DNA of 64,000 nt from Antedon mediterranea (taxonomy: Eukaryota > Echinodermata > Crinoidea > Comatulida > Antedonidae), in assembly GCF_964355755.1 (NCBI RefSeq), contig NC_092672.1, positions 7,192,001-7,256,000 of the forward strand, written 5' to 3'. A program made the translations under genes and the position numbers. The notes beneath the pieces are model-generated. The model did not search any database, was not told where the DNA came from, and saw nothing but the letters and a program-made list of their open reading frames with translations. How positions within the stretch are numbered: the stretch's first letter is position 1; every line of letters begins with the position of its first letter. This document shows positions 1 to 11,400 of the stretch, in pieces.

Positions 1-363
1 TATTTATTCACAAAATTGAATTGAAAAAAAAAATGTAATTGTAATTTTAAAAATAATTATTCAAATTGGCTGCCAATTTAGTTGGATTTAGCCATTTATT
101 TTGTCATTTTATAAGTGAAAACATTGTTTTTTGTGTTTTTTTTTTGCAGAAGTAATTCATTTTGATTACTGTAAACTATAAAATTTCCTATTCAAATTCT
201 TTTATTAATCTTCATTCATGTTTTTTGAAGACAGCACATCTTTAATCCTGATTGGTTAGTTAGATAGAAGAACTCTTTTAATCACGCAGGCAGAATGTGT
301 ACTTTATTATGCAGTTTAAGGTATGGTAAATGGTATTTGAAGAACAGTAGTGGCATTTCTTAC

Positions 364-2291
364 CTATCATATGTGTAACTCATTTGTTCATTTTCCCAAG
401 TCACTAGGGCAATCTCATACGCCTGTGATTCATGTTTTGTTATCGTCCTTATTACACCTTTAATCTACAAAAAAAAATATTTACTAACAAAACAACAAAT
501 AAAAAACAGAATCACAAGTAACCATACCACCCTCTTTAAAGAAATTTATAAATAAGAATTTTGGTATAGAAATCAACGTACAGGCTTGATATTGTGATAG
601 AGTGACCACTGTTTTTATTTAAATTACGTACCACTAGCTCAGGTACGTTCCAGAAGACAACAGAGCCCTCTCTAAATAGGAAGATCTCTCTTGGTTCTTC
701 ATCTCTTTCACCAGATATATTAAGGAATTGCATATGAAGGACATCTTGGGAATCTAAGAAACAGAAGAGTCAACTATTATTTTCAAGTTAAAAATAAATA
801 TCCATATAAAAAAAATGAAGAAATTGAAAATTGCACACTAGTATGAGGATTCGAAATATCAGGAAAATGATTTTTATTATTTGATTGATTATTAGAAGAT
901 TTGAGAGGTCACTGTCTGCTTTTGAGTACAATTGACTTGCACCCATGTGTTTATTTCAATCATATATATGTAAATCCAAACGCAAATTACTGAAAAAAAT
1001 GACAATGCTGTGGGTATCAGTGGCTGGATCTCAATGGAGATACAAAAATAAAAAGCGAAAAGCTAAATCAAAACGATAAAGTAAACAGCCAGAAAAGTTA
1101 GCAGAGCTTTCGGGCAACACTAGCCCTTCATCAGTGCAAGTGAAGGAATTTGGATAACGTCATAGTATAAAGCTGGCAAGTGCTGCCTGGGTGGACAGGA
1201 ATAAAAGAAATATAACAAAGGGAGCCAGGGTGGAGTCTGAATAAGAGTAGAAAACAAAGAAGGTAGCTTGGTAGAGATATAAACAATAAACAAAATCATA
1301 TATATAAATCCAAAGATCCAGCCACTGATACCCACAGCATTGTCATTTTTTTCAGTAATTTGCCTTTGGATTTATATATATTCAAAAATATATAAAAGAG
1401 AATTATGTACAGTATACAGTACAACAATACTAGAAAGACTTTTATTTATTGTTTATGTAAAGCATCTTGTGCATATGTTTGTTTTGTGAACAGGATTGCC
1501 ACCTTTAAGAAGGATAGTGAATGAATACTCTTATGGTTATACAGGAATTTGGCTAAATTATATAAGAAAAAAATACTAGATTAACCTGGAGGCATGTAAG
1601 CTTCTCTGAACAAACCCTGCGCTTGTAGATCTAGGCTTAGGTGTTCCAGGTTGTACTCTTCAGCTGTAGAATAAGCAGTCACTACTCCAAGGCCCTAGAA
1701 AAAAAAACCATAAGTTTTGCAAATGCTAAAAATCAATAATAAAAGTGCTTTGAAAAAAAAATTCTGAGAAAGAATAAAGCAGCTTCCCTGCCTTTTTGTT
1801 AATAAGTAATAATGTCCTACCAAGGCTGGAAATTTATTCATCTTTCTATATCTATTAAATACCTGTGTATCCAAGGCCAATCTAGCTGGTTTCTTTGTCC
1901 TGTGTTTTGCACCCTTTAGTTTCTGTCCTTTTTGATTAGTTCGGTTACTTTTGCCTTTTTTAACAGTCATCGCAAACACTATTGGCCTGTTTTTATCATC
2001 TGGCCCATCTTCGTTCCCCTTTCTTGTTATAGACTTGGAGGAAAGGTGATGAGTTTGTGAGTTAAGATTCTTGATTGAAATGTATTTTAATGTTGTTCTA
2101 TGCCTATATTTTGCACAATGTGATTGGTATGCACTTAAATTTTTGAATAATCTTTGTTGGTGGTAGTATAAACCAACAGGATCATAATGCTTCCATGATG
2201 ACTTTGAACATACTATTCTGTTATATTTACTTATAGGAAACAAATGTGTGTTCCTTGAAAACATGGAAGTTAACAGTTTCAGTGAACACAT
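364..2291 (-). CDS. RMND1: RMND1 homologue, 5' part (coding exons 1-4), runs off left edge
   Basis: Exons on the minus strand: 1863-2291, 1586-1694, 632-753 and 364-464; phases agree across all joins. RMND1 is a mitochondrial inner-membrane protein (DUF155 family) needed for mitochondrial translation. The diagnostic stretches are TAYSTAEEYNLEHLSLDL (exon 2), FLFREGSVVFWNV (exon 3) and ESQAYEIALVTWENEQ (exon 4), which follow the order and spacing of human RMND1. The first 143 residues are basic and poorly conserved, as expected for a targeting and linker region. I chose the Met at 2291 because an acceptor lies about 40 bases upstream, around 2330, so a noncoding first exon is likely. The C-terminal half, with the membrane segment, lies outside the window. 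The small gene at 3295 is divergent, about 1 kb away. Confidence 0.9.
965..1380. repeat. Inverted-repeat element with Penelope-like core, in RMND1 intron
   Basis: Bases 965-1032 and 1312-1380 form a nearly perfect inverted repeat of about 68 bp around a 280-bp centre. The centre carries the phrase GGGCAACACTAGCCCTTCAT, which I associate with Penelope-like retroelements. It also holds a hammerhead-ribozyme core on the minus strand, listed separately. The element sits between coding exons 2 and 3 of RMND1. No open reading frame of note, so it is a fragment or a non-autonomous copy. Confidence 0.65.
1098..1134 (-). ncRNA. Hammerhead ribozyme core (Penelope-type, degenerate)
   Basis: Reading the minus strand from 1134: CTGATGA, one A, GGGC, a 7-base loop, GCCC, GAAA, then AGC-TCT-GCT and A. 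GGGC/GCCC forms stem II. AGC/GCT forms a three-base-pair stem III with a 3-base loop, as in the minimal hammerheads of Penelope-like elements. The expected cleavage site follows the CTA triplet. I cannot find a convincing stem I in the flanks, so this copy may be inactive. Confidence 0.55.
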
Positions 2292-2426
2292 GTTGTTGGC
2301 ATTCAAATCAGTACTCAATATCTGTAAAAATAAACAAATTTTGATGAGTTTATGGTCATGTTTCTGCAGATAAAAATTAACGATAAACTGCCTGTTTACA
2401 GGGTTTAACTGATTCCATTCAAGCAA

Positions 2427-3294
2427 AATTAACCGATAATTATATCTTTAAAATCAGATTATCGGATAAATGCAATAATTTTTAACCTTTGACCTGAAGG
2501 ACAAATTGTTGCATTTTTTGATTGGGTATCTGGTTGTTTGATTTGATGCACGTTATTTTTTAATTAATTAAAATATTATTTTTTGTTTTGGCTTTGCTCT
2601 AGCTAGGCCTACCTATTATAATGATGGGTAGTACTATGTCTAGTAGGCCTAACTTTATCTAGTAAGTAGGGCCTAGGCTACGCCTACTAGGCTAGGCATC
2701 ATGCTAGCTAGGCAGGGAGGGGGTGAACCAGGCAGGGCAGAGTCCGGCGGGCGGGGACAAGCTACCCTCTCATCCCCTATCCCCTAAATTTAGGATTTCC
2801 AAAAACTAACAGCATTACGGATAAATTATGTTTAGATACGGAGAGATTTATATTAACCTGCAACGTAATGTAACCTAGGCCTACTAGGCCTTGCACACAT
2901 TTCTGAAGAATATAAACTGATTTTCATTTTTTCACGTGTCGATTGTTTTTAAGTAGCGCGCCACCAATGTCTCATATATTGTATGATGCAACGCCATGAT
3001 TGTCAAAAGAATACTTCTGAAAAGTAATAACGGTAACACAACGGAATCATGCCAGTACTACGTGTTATTTAGACAGAATAATTGAGTTATTTTTCATAAA
3101 TTGATTGGTTTGGTTTGCTCCTTATGATTAATTTTAATTAAGTGTTGCATGATCAATGCAGTTCGGTTATTTTTGGCGTTACCCAACTGTGTTGTTACCA
3201 TAGTTTGTTCATCGACCAATCACTGGTCAGCTCCTGTCACGATGTACTTCCTTGTTTACTTTTTGTGCAATTTAAAATACAAAAACAGACAGCG
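2427..3294. promoter_or_regulatory. Divergent intergenic region, RMND1 / small coiled-coil gene
   Basis: The 1-kb gap between the two start codons (2291 on minus, 3295 on plus) holds no credible coding sequence. It contains a cluster of AGGCCTA words at 2600-2700 and a short GC-rich patch at 2715-2760. It probably holds the promoters of both genes, but I see no clear core promoter element. Confidence 0.4.
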
Positions 3295-3959
3295 ATGTCA
3301 ACAACACATAGCAACAAAGTTCAGAACGTGTCATTCGACGTTCTTTTAGATGATTCTTGTAAAAATGACAAAACAAGAGTTCCCAAAAGACTCTTAGCAA
3401 ACAACGGCTACAAATTGAGTGCAGACCAATTACAAATAAAGCAACAGGAGGCCGAGAAAAGGCGCCAGGTTTGTTGGAATTGTGATGTATTTGTTTGTGC
3501 AAAAGCCATGGCAAACGTAGTCTGCTGCCGGAAAAAGAACGGAACGAGAGCGTCGGGATGTACTGTAGAATAATATAATGATTCCTAGGCCTACAAAACT
3601 AACACTTTAAAAAAATTAGGCCTACCTACCTACCTACTACTGTTTTGTTCTTTTCATATAAATGTCTTTTAATTCCAGGTTCCAGTGTTTTGTTTTATAT
3701 TAATTTTTATATATTTCAACAGGCATGTAAAGATTATAAATTGGCACAAATAAAACAAAGACAAGAACAGTGTAGAGTAATTGCAGCAAAGATGAAGGCG
3801 TTATTAGATTTAGATGCTAAACGCAAAGGATTGCCAGGAACTGAATCAGTACCATCTGTATCAAGACGACATGCAGGGGACATGATAAAAAGTGTCGCAG
3901 ATGACTTCAAAGGAATTGGAATCACATTAACAAATGATGTTACTATTACAGATAGCTGA
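3295..3959 (+). CDS. Small coiled-coil protein, 136 aa, possibly stathmin-like
   Basis: Two exons, 3295-3468 and 3723-3959, joined in phase 0 (donor CGCCAG|gtttgt, acceptor ttcaacag|GCATGT). A longer open frame runs upstream to 3142, but the Met at 3295 begins the conserved-looking part. The protein has a short N-terminal segment (VSFDVLLDD, about residues 13-21), then a charged helix rich in K, R, E and Q from about residue 38 to 95, and a Ser-rich tail ending TNDVTITDS. The order FDVLL, then LSADQLQIKQQEAEKRR, resembles the stathmin fold (FELIL followed by a long tubulin-binding helix). The match is weak and I do not claim the family. A polyadenylation-like AATAAA occurs near 4073. Confidence 0.6.
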
Positions 3960-5419
3960 AACAGAAGCTACTACAGTGTACTACTAGGCCTATTTGTTGA
4001 ATGTAAGGATACTACTGGAACTCTCTGAAATTAAAATAGGACATTCTATATAAGTAAACACAAGGAAAATCATAATAAACAAAACCTTTTTTATTAATAA
4101 GAAATAAGGAGGAATAAATAGGATAGATAAAAGGATAAATAATAGCTTCTGTACAGTAGTAGCCGCCATGTTTCATAGGTGCGAGGACACGTGTATGAAT
4201 AGATAAGAAAAACCGGACATAGAGACAATGCAGTTTAATACATATTTTTAGTATATTGTTTATTGATATGTGGTTCAACAAGCACATGGAAATAGAAAGT
4301 CTGATCTGTGTATTATACGAATAAAGGGCCTTTCACACCTGTTCCGGCACGGTTCCGGTCCGGCGAATCGAACGCCAATGTTTCGTTTTCACGACGCTCC
4401 ACGCGGCCAAGCACCAATTGATATGCGCGTAGCCGCGTAAAAACAAAACATTGACGTTCGATTGGATTTGCCGTCGCCGGACCGGAACCGTACCGGAACA
4501 GGTGTGAAAGATCCTTAACGCTGTTCTCCGTGTAATAAAACGATAATAAACACATAAATAATGTAGTTTTGAGAGATTTAATACGTATAGTTTTACTAGT
4601 TACTGTCCAACAGTACAAAAATGTACATCCGGGAAACAAACAATAACTGAGAGTCAAATATCTCAAAAGCAAACGTTTTGTTAAAGAATTAGTAAGTTAA
4701 GACTAAAATAAAGTTGTTCAAATTCCAGTCACCAGTGGCAAAATTAGATAGATTATTGAGTATAATGAAGGTATTCAAAGCGTTTTAATGTAAATGTTTT
4801 TAATACTTTAATTCGTATTATATAGTTGTTTGGTAATTATTATAACAACATGTGTGAATATTTCAATAATACAATTATGAATGATACTGCAGAATTATGT
4901 CCCAGCTACTTAACTTCACATTATTGTGCTTTGAGGAAGCGACAGACCTTTCCTACCTTCCCTATATTTTTTGAAAGATCAACCGTTTCTGGACGATAGA
5001 GACGAAGAAGGCGGTAATTTCAACAGACCGTGACGAATCGAATGTGTACACATATTATGAAATTACTGGAAATTTATTTACGGAGAAGAATGATAAAAAG
5101 CCGTCCCACCAACCGCCGAGATATAGGCAATTGTTTGAATTTGTTGAAAACACGCTGTTATTCCATGAAATAGAACTGTGTTATAACATACAATAACATT
5201 TGTTTCTTTTAAGTACAGTGTAATCAGGGAAGATACCTAATGATTAAATGCAATGCAGTCAAATAAGCATCTCTCAGAACAGCAGTGCAGTCACAAATAA
5301 GCGAGACGTGTCAAAACTAAGCGGGTAATAAATACATTTTATATATTACTGATAATATGCTTAAACACGTTAAATTCAGTTTACAATTTAGTTCAAATGT
5401 TGATCATGTACGGTGGTAG
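3960..5419. other. Intergenic region between small gene and ROCO gene A
   Basis: Convergent 3' ends meet here. Apart from a 190-bp terminal-inverted-repeat element at 4323-4516, the DNA is AT-rich and I see no coding segment. Confidence 0.5.
4323..4516. mobile_element. MITE with GC-rich terminal inverted repeats
   Basis: Left end reads TTTCACACCTGTTCCGGCAC; the right end is its near-perfect reverse complement (GTACCGGAACAGGTGTGAAA). The arms are about 40 bp and continue into a second inverted match (CGAACGCCAATGTTTCG against AACATTGACGTTCG). Length about 190 bp with no coding capacity. A solitary end of the same family lies at 12667. Confidence 0.75.
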
Positions 5420-8400
5420 CTACATTGCTGATGCATTCCTCTGCATTCTCTCCGCAACTTCTACAAGTCCCTGTTCTTTCAAAGCAATGTACATAACCCC
5501 GACTTGATTTGTCACTTCGGTCTGCCGTTTCCTCCAAGAACTTAACATATCCATAATCCTTCCAGAAACTGTTTTGTTATCACATTCAAAGTTTTGTACT
5601 TCTGTCCATGTAAATCCCAGTTCGATTGCCAATGGTTGCCAATAAGTTGAACCTATTTGCTTAGCCAAATTGTACAAGTGTTTATCGTCTAAATAACCAC
5701 TACATCTACCAGTATCTGTAAGTATCGTAAACCAATGTCAAAACATACAAATCTTGATTTACCAAAATTGTTAGTTTTATTGTAATGAACCTAATATAAT
5801 ATTATCAACTAACATTATAATTTGTCTTTCTACGTAACCCAAATACGAAAATGAACAAACGTGGAATGGACAAACTAACCTGATTTTATCAACGTTGCAG
5901 GTTTGCCTTGACTTTCTGAATCTAGAAATTAAAAATACAACGCATTATAGAATCTCACAATTTTAACTAATTAATTTTTCTTCAAATAAAAGTATAACAC
6001 TGCCACTTGACCACCAACGATATCATATATATCAAAACAGATAAAATAGTATACAGTATAACTAAAGTCATCAAAACATTTATTCGAATTATAATACCTG
6101 GTGTCCTATTGTTAAACAATCGTTGCAGCTTGCTTGTTTTTATCGATTTGCCTCCGCATCGAACATTACCAAATTTTAAACAGTTTCCCAACTTGTAAAA
6201 GTGGTTTTTTTGGCAACCAATTCTCCAGCACAACACAAGGAACTCATAACCAGTTCTCTTCATTCCAGAGGTTATTACCTTAAGTTCTTGCTTAAGGAAC
6301 TCTAACGCCTAAAATAAATATGACGGCACTCTTTATAACTGTGTTTGTTGTTCGTGAACAGAGTTATTTTCCCAGAGAAATCTGAGAGAACTTTTGTCCA
6401 AATGGTCCAGAAAACACATGCCCCTAATCACGCGACAGGTTACCTTTGGGAATGGAGACCGACATTTTCTGAAGAAACGTATTGTTTTGATTTACTAATT
6501 CTGTTTTTTTTAAACATGCTTATAATTCTAGACGGTTGTTATATATTTTATAAAACAATTACCTGCATACAGATCACTGGGCACGGCTGACCAGTTGTCA
6601 TCTCAGTACCATCCTCACTCACTTCTGGCACACGTGATATCGCCAGCTATAGTATTTTTCAAAGAAAAAAAAATGTTTCCACAAAAATCAGTATTAACTA
6701 ACCGTCATTATTGGCCGACCGATGTACATATATACTGAAACTATATATAACAAAATACAGATATAATGGTATACCATACCATAGGCCTACGGTACACAAT
6801 TTACATAAGTATGCCTACTTAATTAGTATTGTTCAAAGTAGCCCAACATTGTCTTGGAAGCACAGTGTCAATAACAAGTTAAAGAATGATGCTTTGGGAA
6901 GTGACTTTCCAATTGAATCTTAAGTTGGGAAAAAGTCCACATCGTTCCGACCCATATACACTGCTTTTGCAACATCATTTCTATATAGAGCCTAGGCACG
7001 TGTGCGGATGGTTGTAATGATGATCTGCTATTAGTTGCCTCGTCTTTAGTTATCGTGAGGGGGTCATAGTGTAAGTATATCTTGCTTTTCCCTAGTCGTT
7101 TAAATTACAACAAGTGGTCGTCGAGAAATTCTATCAGTAGGCCTACAGGGAAAGGAAAAATATGAATGAAGTATTATAGGCCTACGGTACCTTCAAAGCA
7201 TACTTGTTACTTATAGTGACCTGACCAAGGCTAAGATCGTGATCATGTTCTAAGCAAACGGTAATCTTGTTGCTAAACAGTGTAGGCGCATGTGTAGTAC
7301 ATTCTTTCTCTTGTGTCATTTCAATTAAACTGACGACCAGGAGATGGAAGATGCTGTCAGGAAGAAAGTCATTCGATGCAATGTAGACAGATACCACATG
7401 ATCTGGGTCACGTTCAATTGACATGCACCTTTCCATGTACTTTAACCGACATGGTACAAAAAAAGATCGACTTGTCTCATGATTTTTCTATCAGAAAATA
7501 TAATAATTATAATAATGAATACATCATTTAAACAGTAATCAAGATTATAACATTTATTTCTTAATATTATCATTTTTTTTTAAATTATTGTTTAAATAAT
7601 TATAGGCCTAATTTGTGAAGAGATCTGCTTAACAATGATTTTTTTTATAAACGATATTCATTATATAGTATTCATTACATTCATTTATATGCCTGAGGAT
7701 GACTGTATGAAATAAGTAGGATTACAAAAGTGTGGGATTGGAATTAAACATATTTCATGAATGAATGTGCATCAACAATAGAAGAACACAATGATTAATA
7801 AGCAAATATTTCATACTAGTCATTAATCAAAGACTCGTCTTATATTCTTTAAGTAGAGCATCTTTGTTTGTCTTGTGAACATTACATTGCCATATAGTAC
7901 TTCTACAAGGACAGAGAAAACTCCCTTTTCTGGAAATGTTCCTAAATTATACCGTACCTTAACTTGCTCACACAATAGGCCGAACTGTTTCATAAGCTCT
8001 AGAAACACTTCAAAGTTTGAGTCGTCTGATTCCAGTTCTTCTTGCCATACATGTCGGGCCAACTCCTCATGTAGAATACCTTCATTTTCAAGTTTACGCC
8101 ATAGTTTAACCATAGTAGGCAGCTAAATGAAAGAAAACAAATCTAATTTTGTGAACTACACCATCTACTAAAACGAAATCAATTAAGATTGTACTCAATG
8201 ATGAATGATAATAATCTCAACAAACCATAGACCTGCTTCATCTAAACATATCCTCTGTTAAAACGTGTAATAAGCGCTTGCCGGGTACCGAAGACTATAA
8301 TAACATAAATATTGAAGGTATAATTTGAAAGTTTATGTTCTGGATCATGGCGTATATTAATAATAATAATAATAATAATATCCTAGATTTATATAGCGCC

Positions 8401-11400
8401 TAATGTTGTGAAACCTCTAAGCGCTGAACAGTATACCCTAGTAATATTTTTACTCGAACATGTATGGAAACGTCCCATTCCATAATGCAGCTAGTAATCA
8501 GGAATTTGTATGATTTATTTCTTTTTTATTTTTAAATGCGCCTTGAGCACTCTGGAGTGGTATGTGCGCTATAAAAATCTTATTATTATTATTATTATTG
8601 TTATTATTATTATTATTATTAATCAGCGCAACGTTGTGTTTTGATCTAACCGGATACCCATTTATACACCTGGGTGGAGAGAGGCAAACGTAAGTAAAGA
8701 ATCTTGCCTAAGGATACGAGCAATGCGGCAGAGTTGGATTCGAACCGCGACTTCACGATCAGTAGTCCAACACACTGCATAAAACACACTTATTATAGTG
8801 TATAGAGCTACATAAAATTATCAAATCATTGATGCAGGCCTACCGTGTTTTATAATACGCCTGTTTTACTGACATATTATGTTGTTTGTATCAGGGAAGA
8901 GTGAACTTATTCAATCTTCCCTGGTTTGTATCCAATGTTGCACTACAGAAGTATACACAAACAATTAGTGTAACATTAGATATCTGTTGTATTACAAGCG
9001 ATTTGTAAGTATATGGTTATAGGTTTTGGTTTGTGAATATTATGCTAACTGATAGAGAATGCTGTTCAAATTGTCTGTGCAAATACAGCTATTTTACAGC
9101 GATGCAAAATAACCAATTTTGAACTGTTTCCATGATGTCATACCTTATCACCGGGTTTAACGTATGTTATTATTCTCTTCAATATGGTAATCAACTTTCT
9201 TGGGCTGGTTATAACGGTATCTTTGAGCAGTTGATGTTTCGCAAAATATAAAACCGTTCCAATGTCGTGCATGTACTGTAGAGTGTGGATAAGGTTTTCC
9301 GGAGTGATCCCGTATTCAGCGGCAGCCTTGAAGACCTTATCAAATATAACATATATTAATAATATTTTTATTGTGATGGAGCCTGACATGAAGGTTATTC
9401 AAATTCTAAAAACTATAACTACAATGAAGTAGCTTTGACTTGAAAGCACTAATATTATCAGATCCAACTACCACACTAACGACAAATTTGCAACGGACCT
9501 ACAGAAAATAAAGAACATCGCATCTGACAGAACACTTCACAGCAGAAGTAAGCAGAGCGACCGAGGCGGAAAAGTCAAAAAATATTCGGCGGAAGCGGAA
9601 CGGCGTTAAAGTAAGTAGGCCTAAGTAAGTACCGGTAGCTTTGCGAAAGGGAGTTAAGTTTTTTTTCCCTGGCATGTTGTCTAATAGGATGTACTCACCA
9701 CATTGAGAACAGTGTATTAGAGAACAAGTTATTCCTGTTTTAATAATTATAACGAACAAGCTACAATTGATACATCAACTAAGTAAATTAAGCATATAGT
9801 TTTTAAATTGTCTAATAATGCATATTATTCTGTCTACTAATAGCATGCACCAATTAAGCCCAAAATATAACAGATATTTAGTTGCACATTCCATCCCTCA
9901 TCAACTTATATAATAGTATATATTTGTTTTTTTCTGTTTTGTCCATGGGTTTTACGTGACAAGTTTTACTTCTTGTAAAATCCTCTATTAATGCTATATT
10001 TTTTTCTTACCTAATTTTTTGTTGCTATTTTCTATGCATTATTAATAATAGAGATAAATGTTTATGAAATGAACTTAGTTGCCTACGTCATGGTAAGGAA
10101 TGCGCACTTTTGTCTTTCCAATCTCTTTTATCCAACGCTGTAATTGAAGCCATTTGAGTGGGATTTGTTTAGGAAATGCCTTCAAAAACCCACTAACATC
10201 GTGTTTAAGGCTGTTCAACATAGTGTCACTTTCCAAAGGATATTTGTTGTCGATGGTGTAACACTTTCTGATCACGTGACACTCATATGGCGTATCTTCG
10301 ATTTCTTGAAATAATGTATTAAACTGGTCTTGTATCTACAAATGTATAAATGTATTCTTAATAGTGATACACAAATATAAATAGTATGTGCTGTAAATAT
10401 CAAATCGATTGACGACCGTCATACTCTGATTATGAAATGAAAACCCCATTGATTAATTCAATAACGGGATTCGCTATGGTAGACAATTGACCAACTTTAG
10501 TTCGACCAAACACAGTACCGATATAATTTGTGCATTTATACCAAATAAAAAAAACTCCAAAAGACAGAACAATCAAGAAACGAACCTAAAGAGCCAACAA
10601 CAACATCGGCAAGGGTTCGAGGCCGACTCGCTCCTAGTTCTGGTGGTGGAACAAGTCTTCTCGGATAAGGACTATAAACCGTAGGTCCAGTGTACACAGT
10701 TATAACCTGTGTGTACTTTAAAGAACCCAGTTCATTATTCGAAAAAGAGTAGAGGGTTACCCCGGTGAACTGGTTCACACAATAGCCTCTGTATCAGGGG
10801 GATTACCACCTATCTGATAGGACAGTGATTAATTCACTATTGGTAATCCTTGGCCACAGTGCCAAAAGACATAAAATAAAATAAAAAATAAAAAACACAT
10901 CTTCGCATGTGTATAATCCCAGTAGCCTACATAGGCCTACTCTGGAACCGTGTACACTGGGATTATACACATGCGCAGATGTGTTCATTTCTTGATTGCT
11001 GTCTTTTTTTTGTTCGACTTTTACACTATTGTGCTTACCCATTTATCATTTTCTACGCTGGTTCCTGATAAACTTCGGCTATGTGTTCCCACTACTAAAA
11101 TTTGTGGTTTTTTCACTTTCATGTCTTTATCTTGTTTCTGCGACTCCCCATCGGGGATTGCGTACGTATAAATTAACTTCATCCAGTACTTTATTACTTC
11201 TACATTTGTCATGTTGCACGTCATATCTTGGTGGTCCTTAAGAAAAATAAATCATAGTATTTTCTGTGTGTGATGACAATAATACACTCTGTAGGCCTAC
11301 AGTATTCAAACGCAAGCCTAATTAATTAACGGATGAAAAAACAAGTAAAACTTGTGGCTTCCATTAGGACGCAATGCAAGAACGTAACCGTAACGCAATT

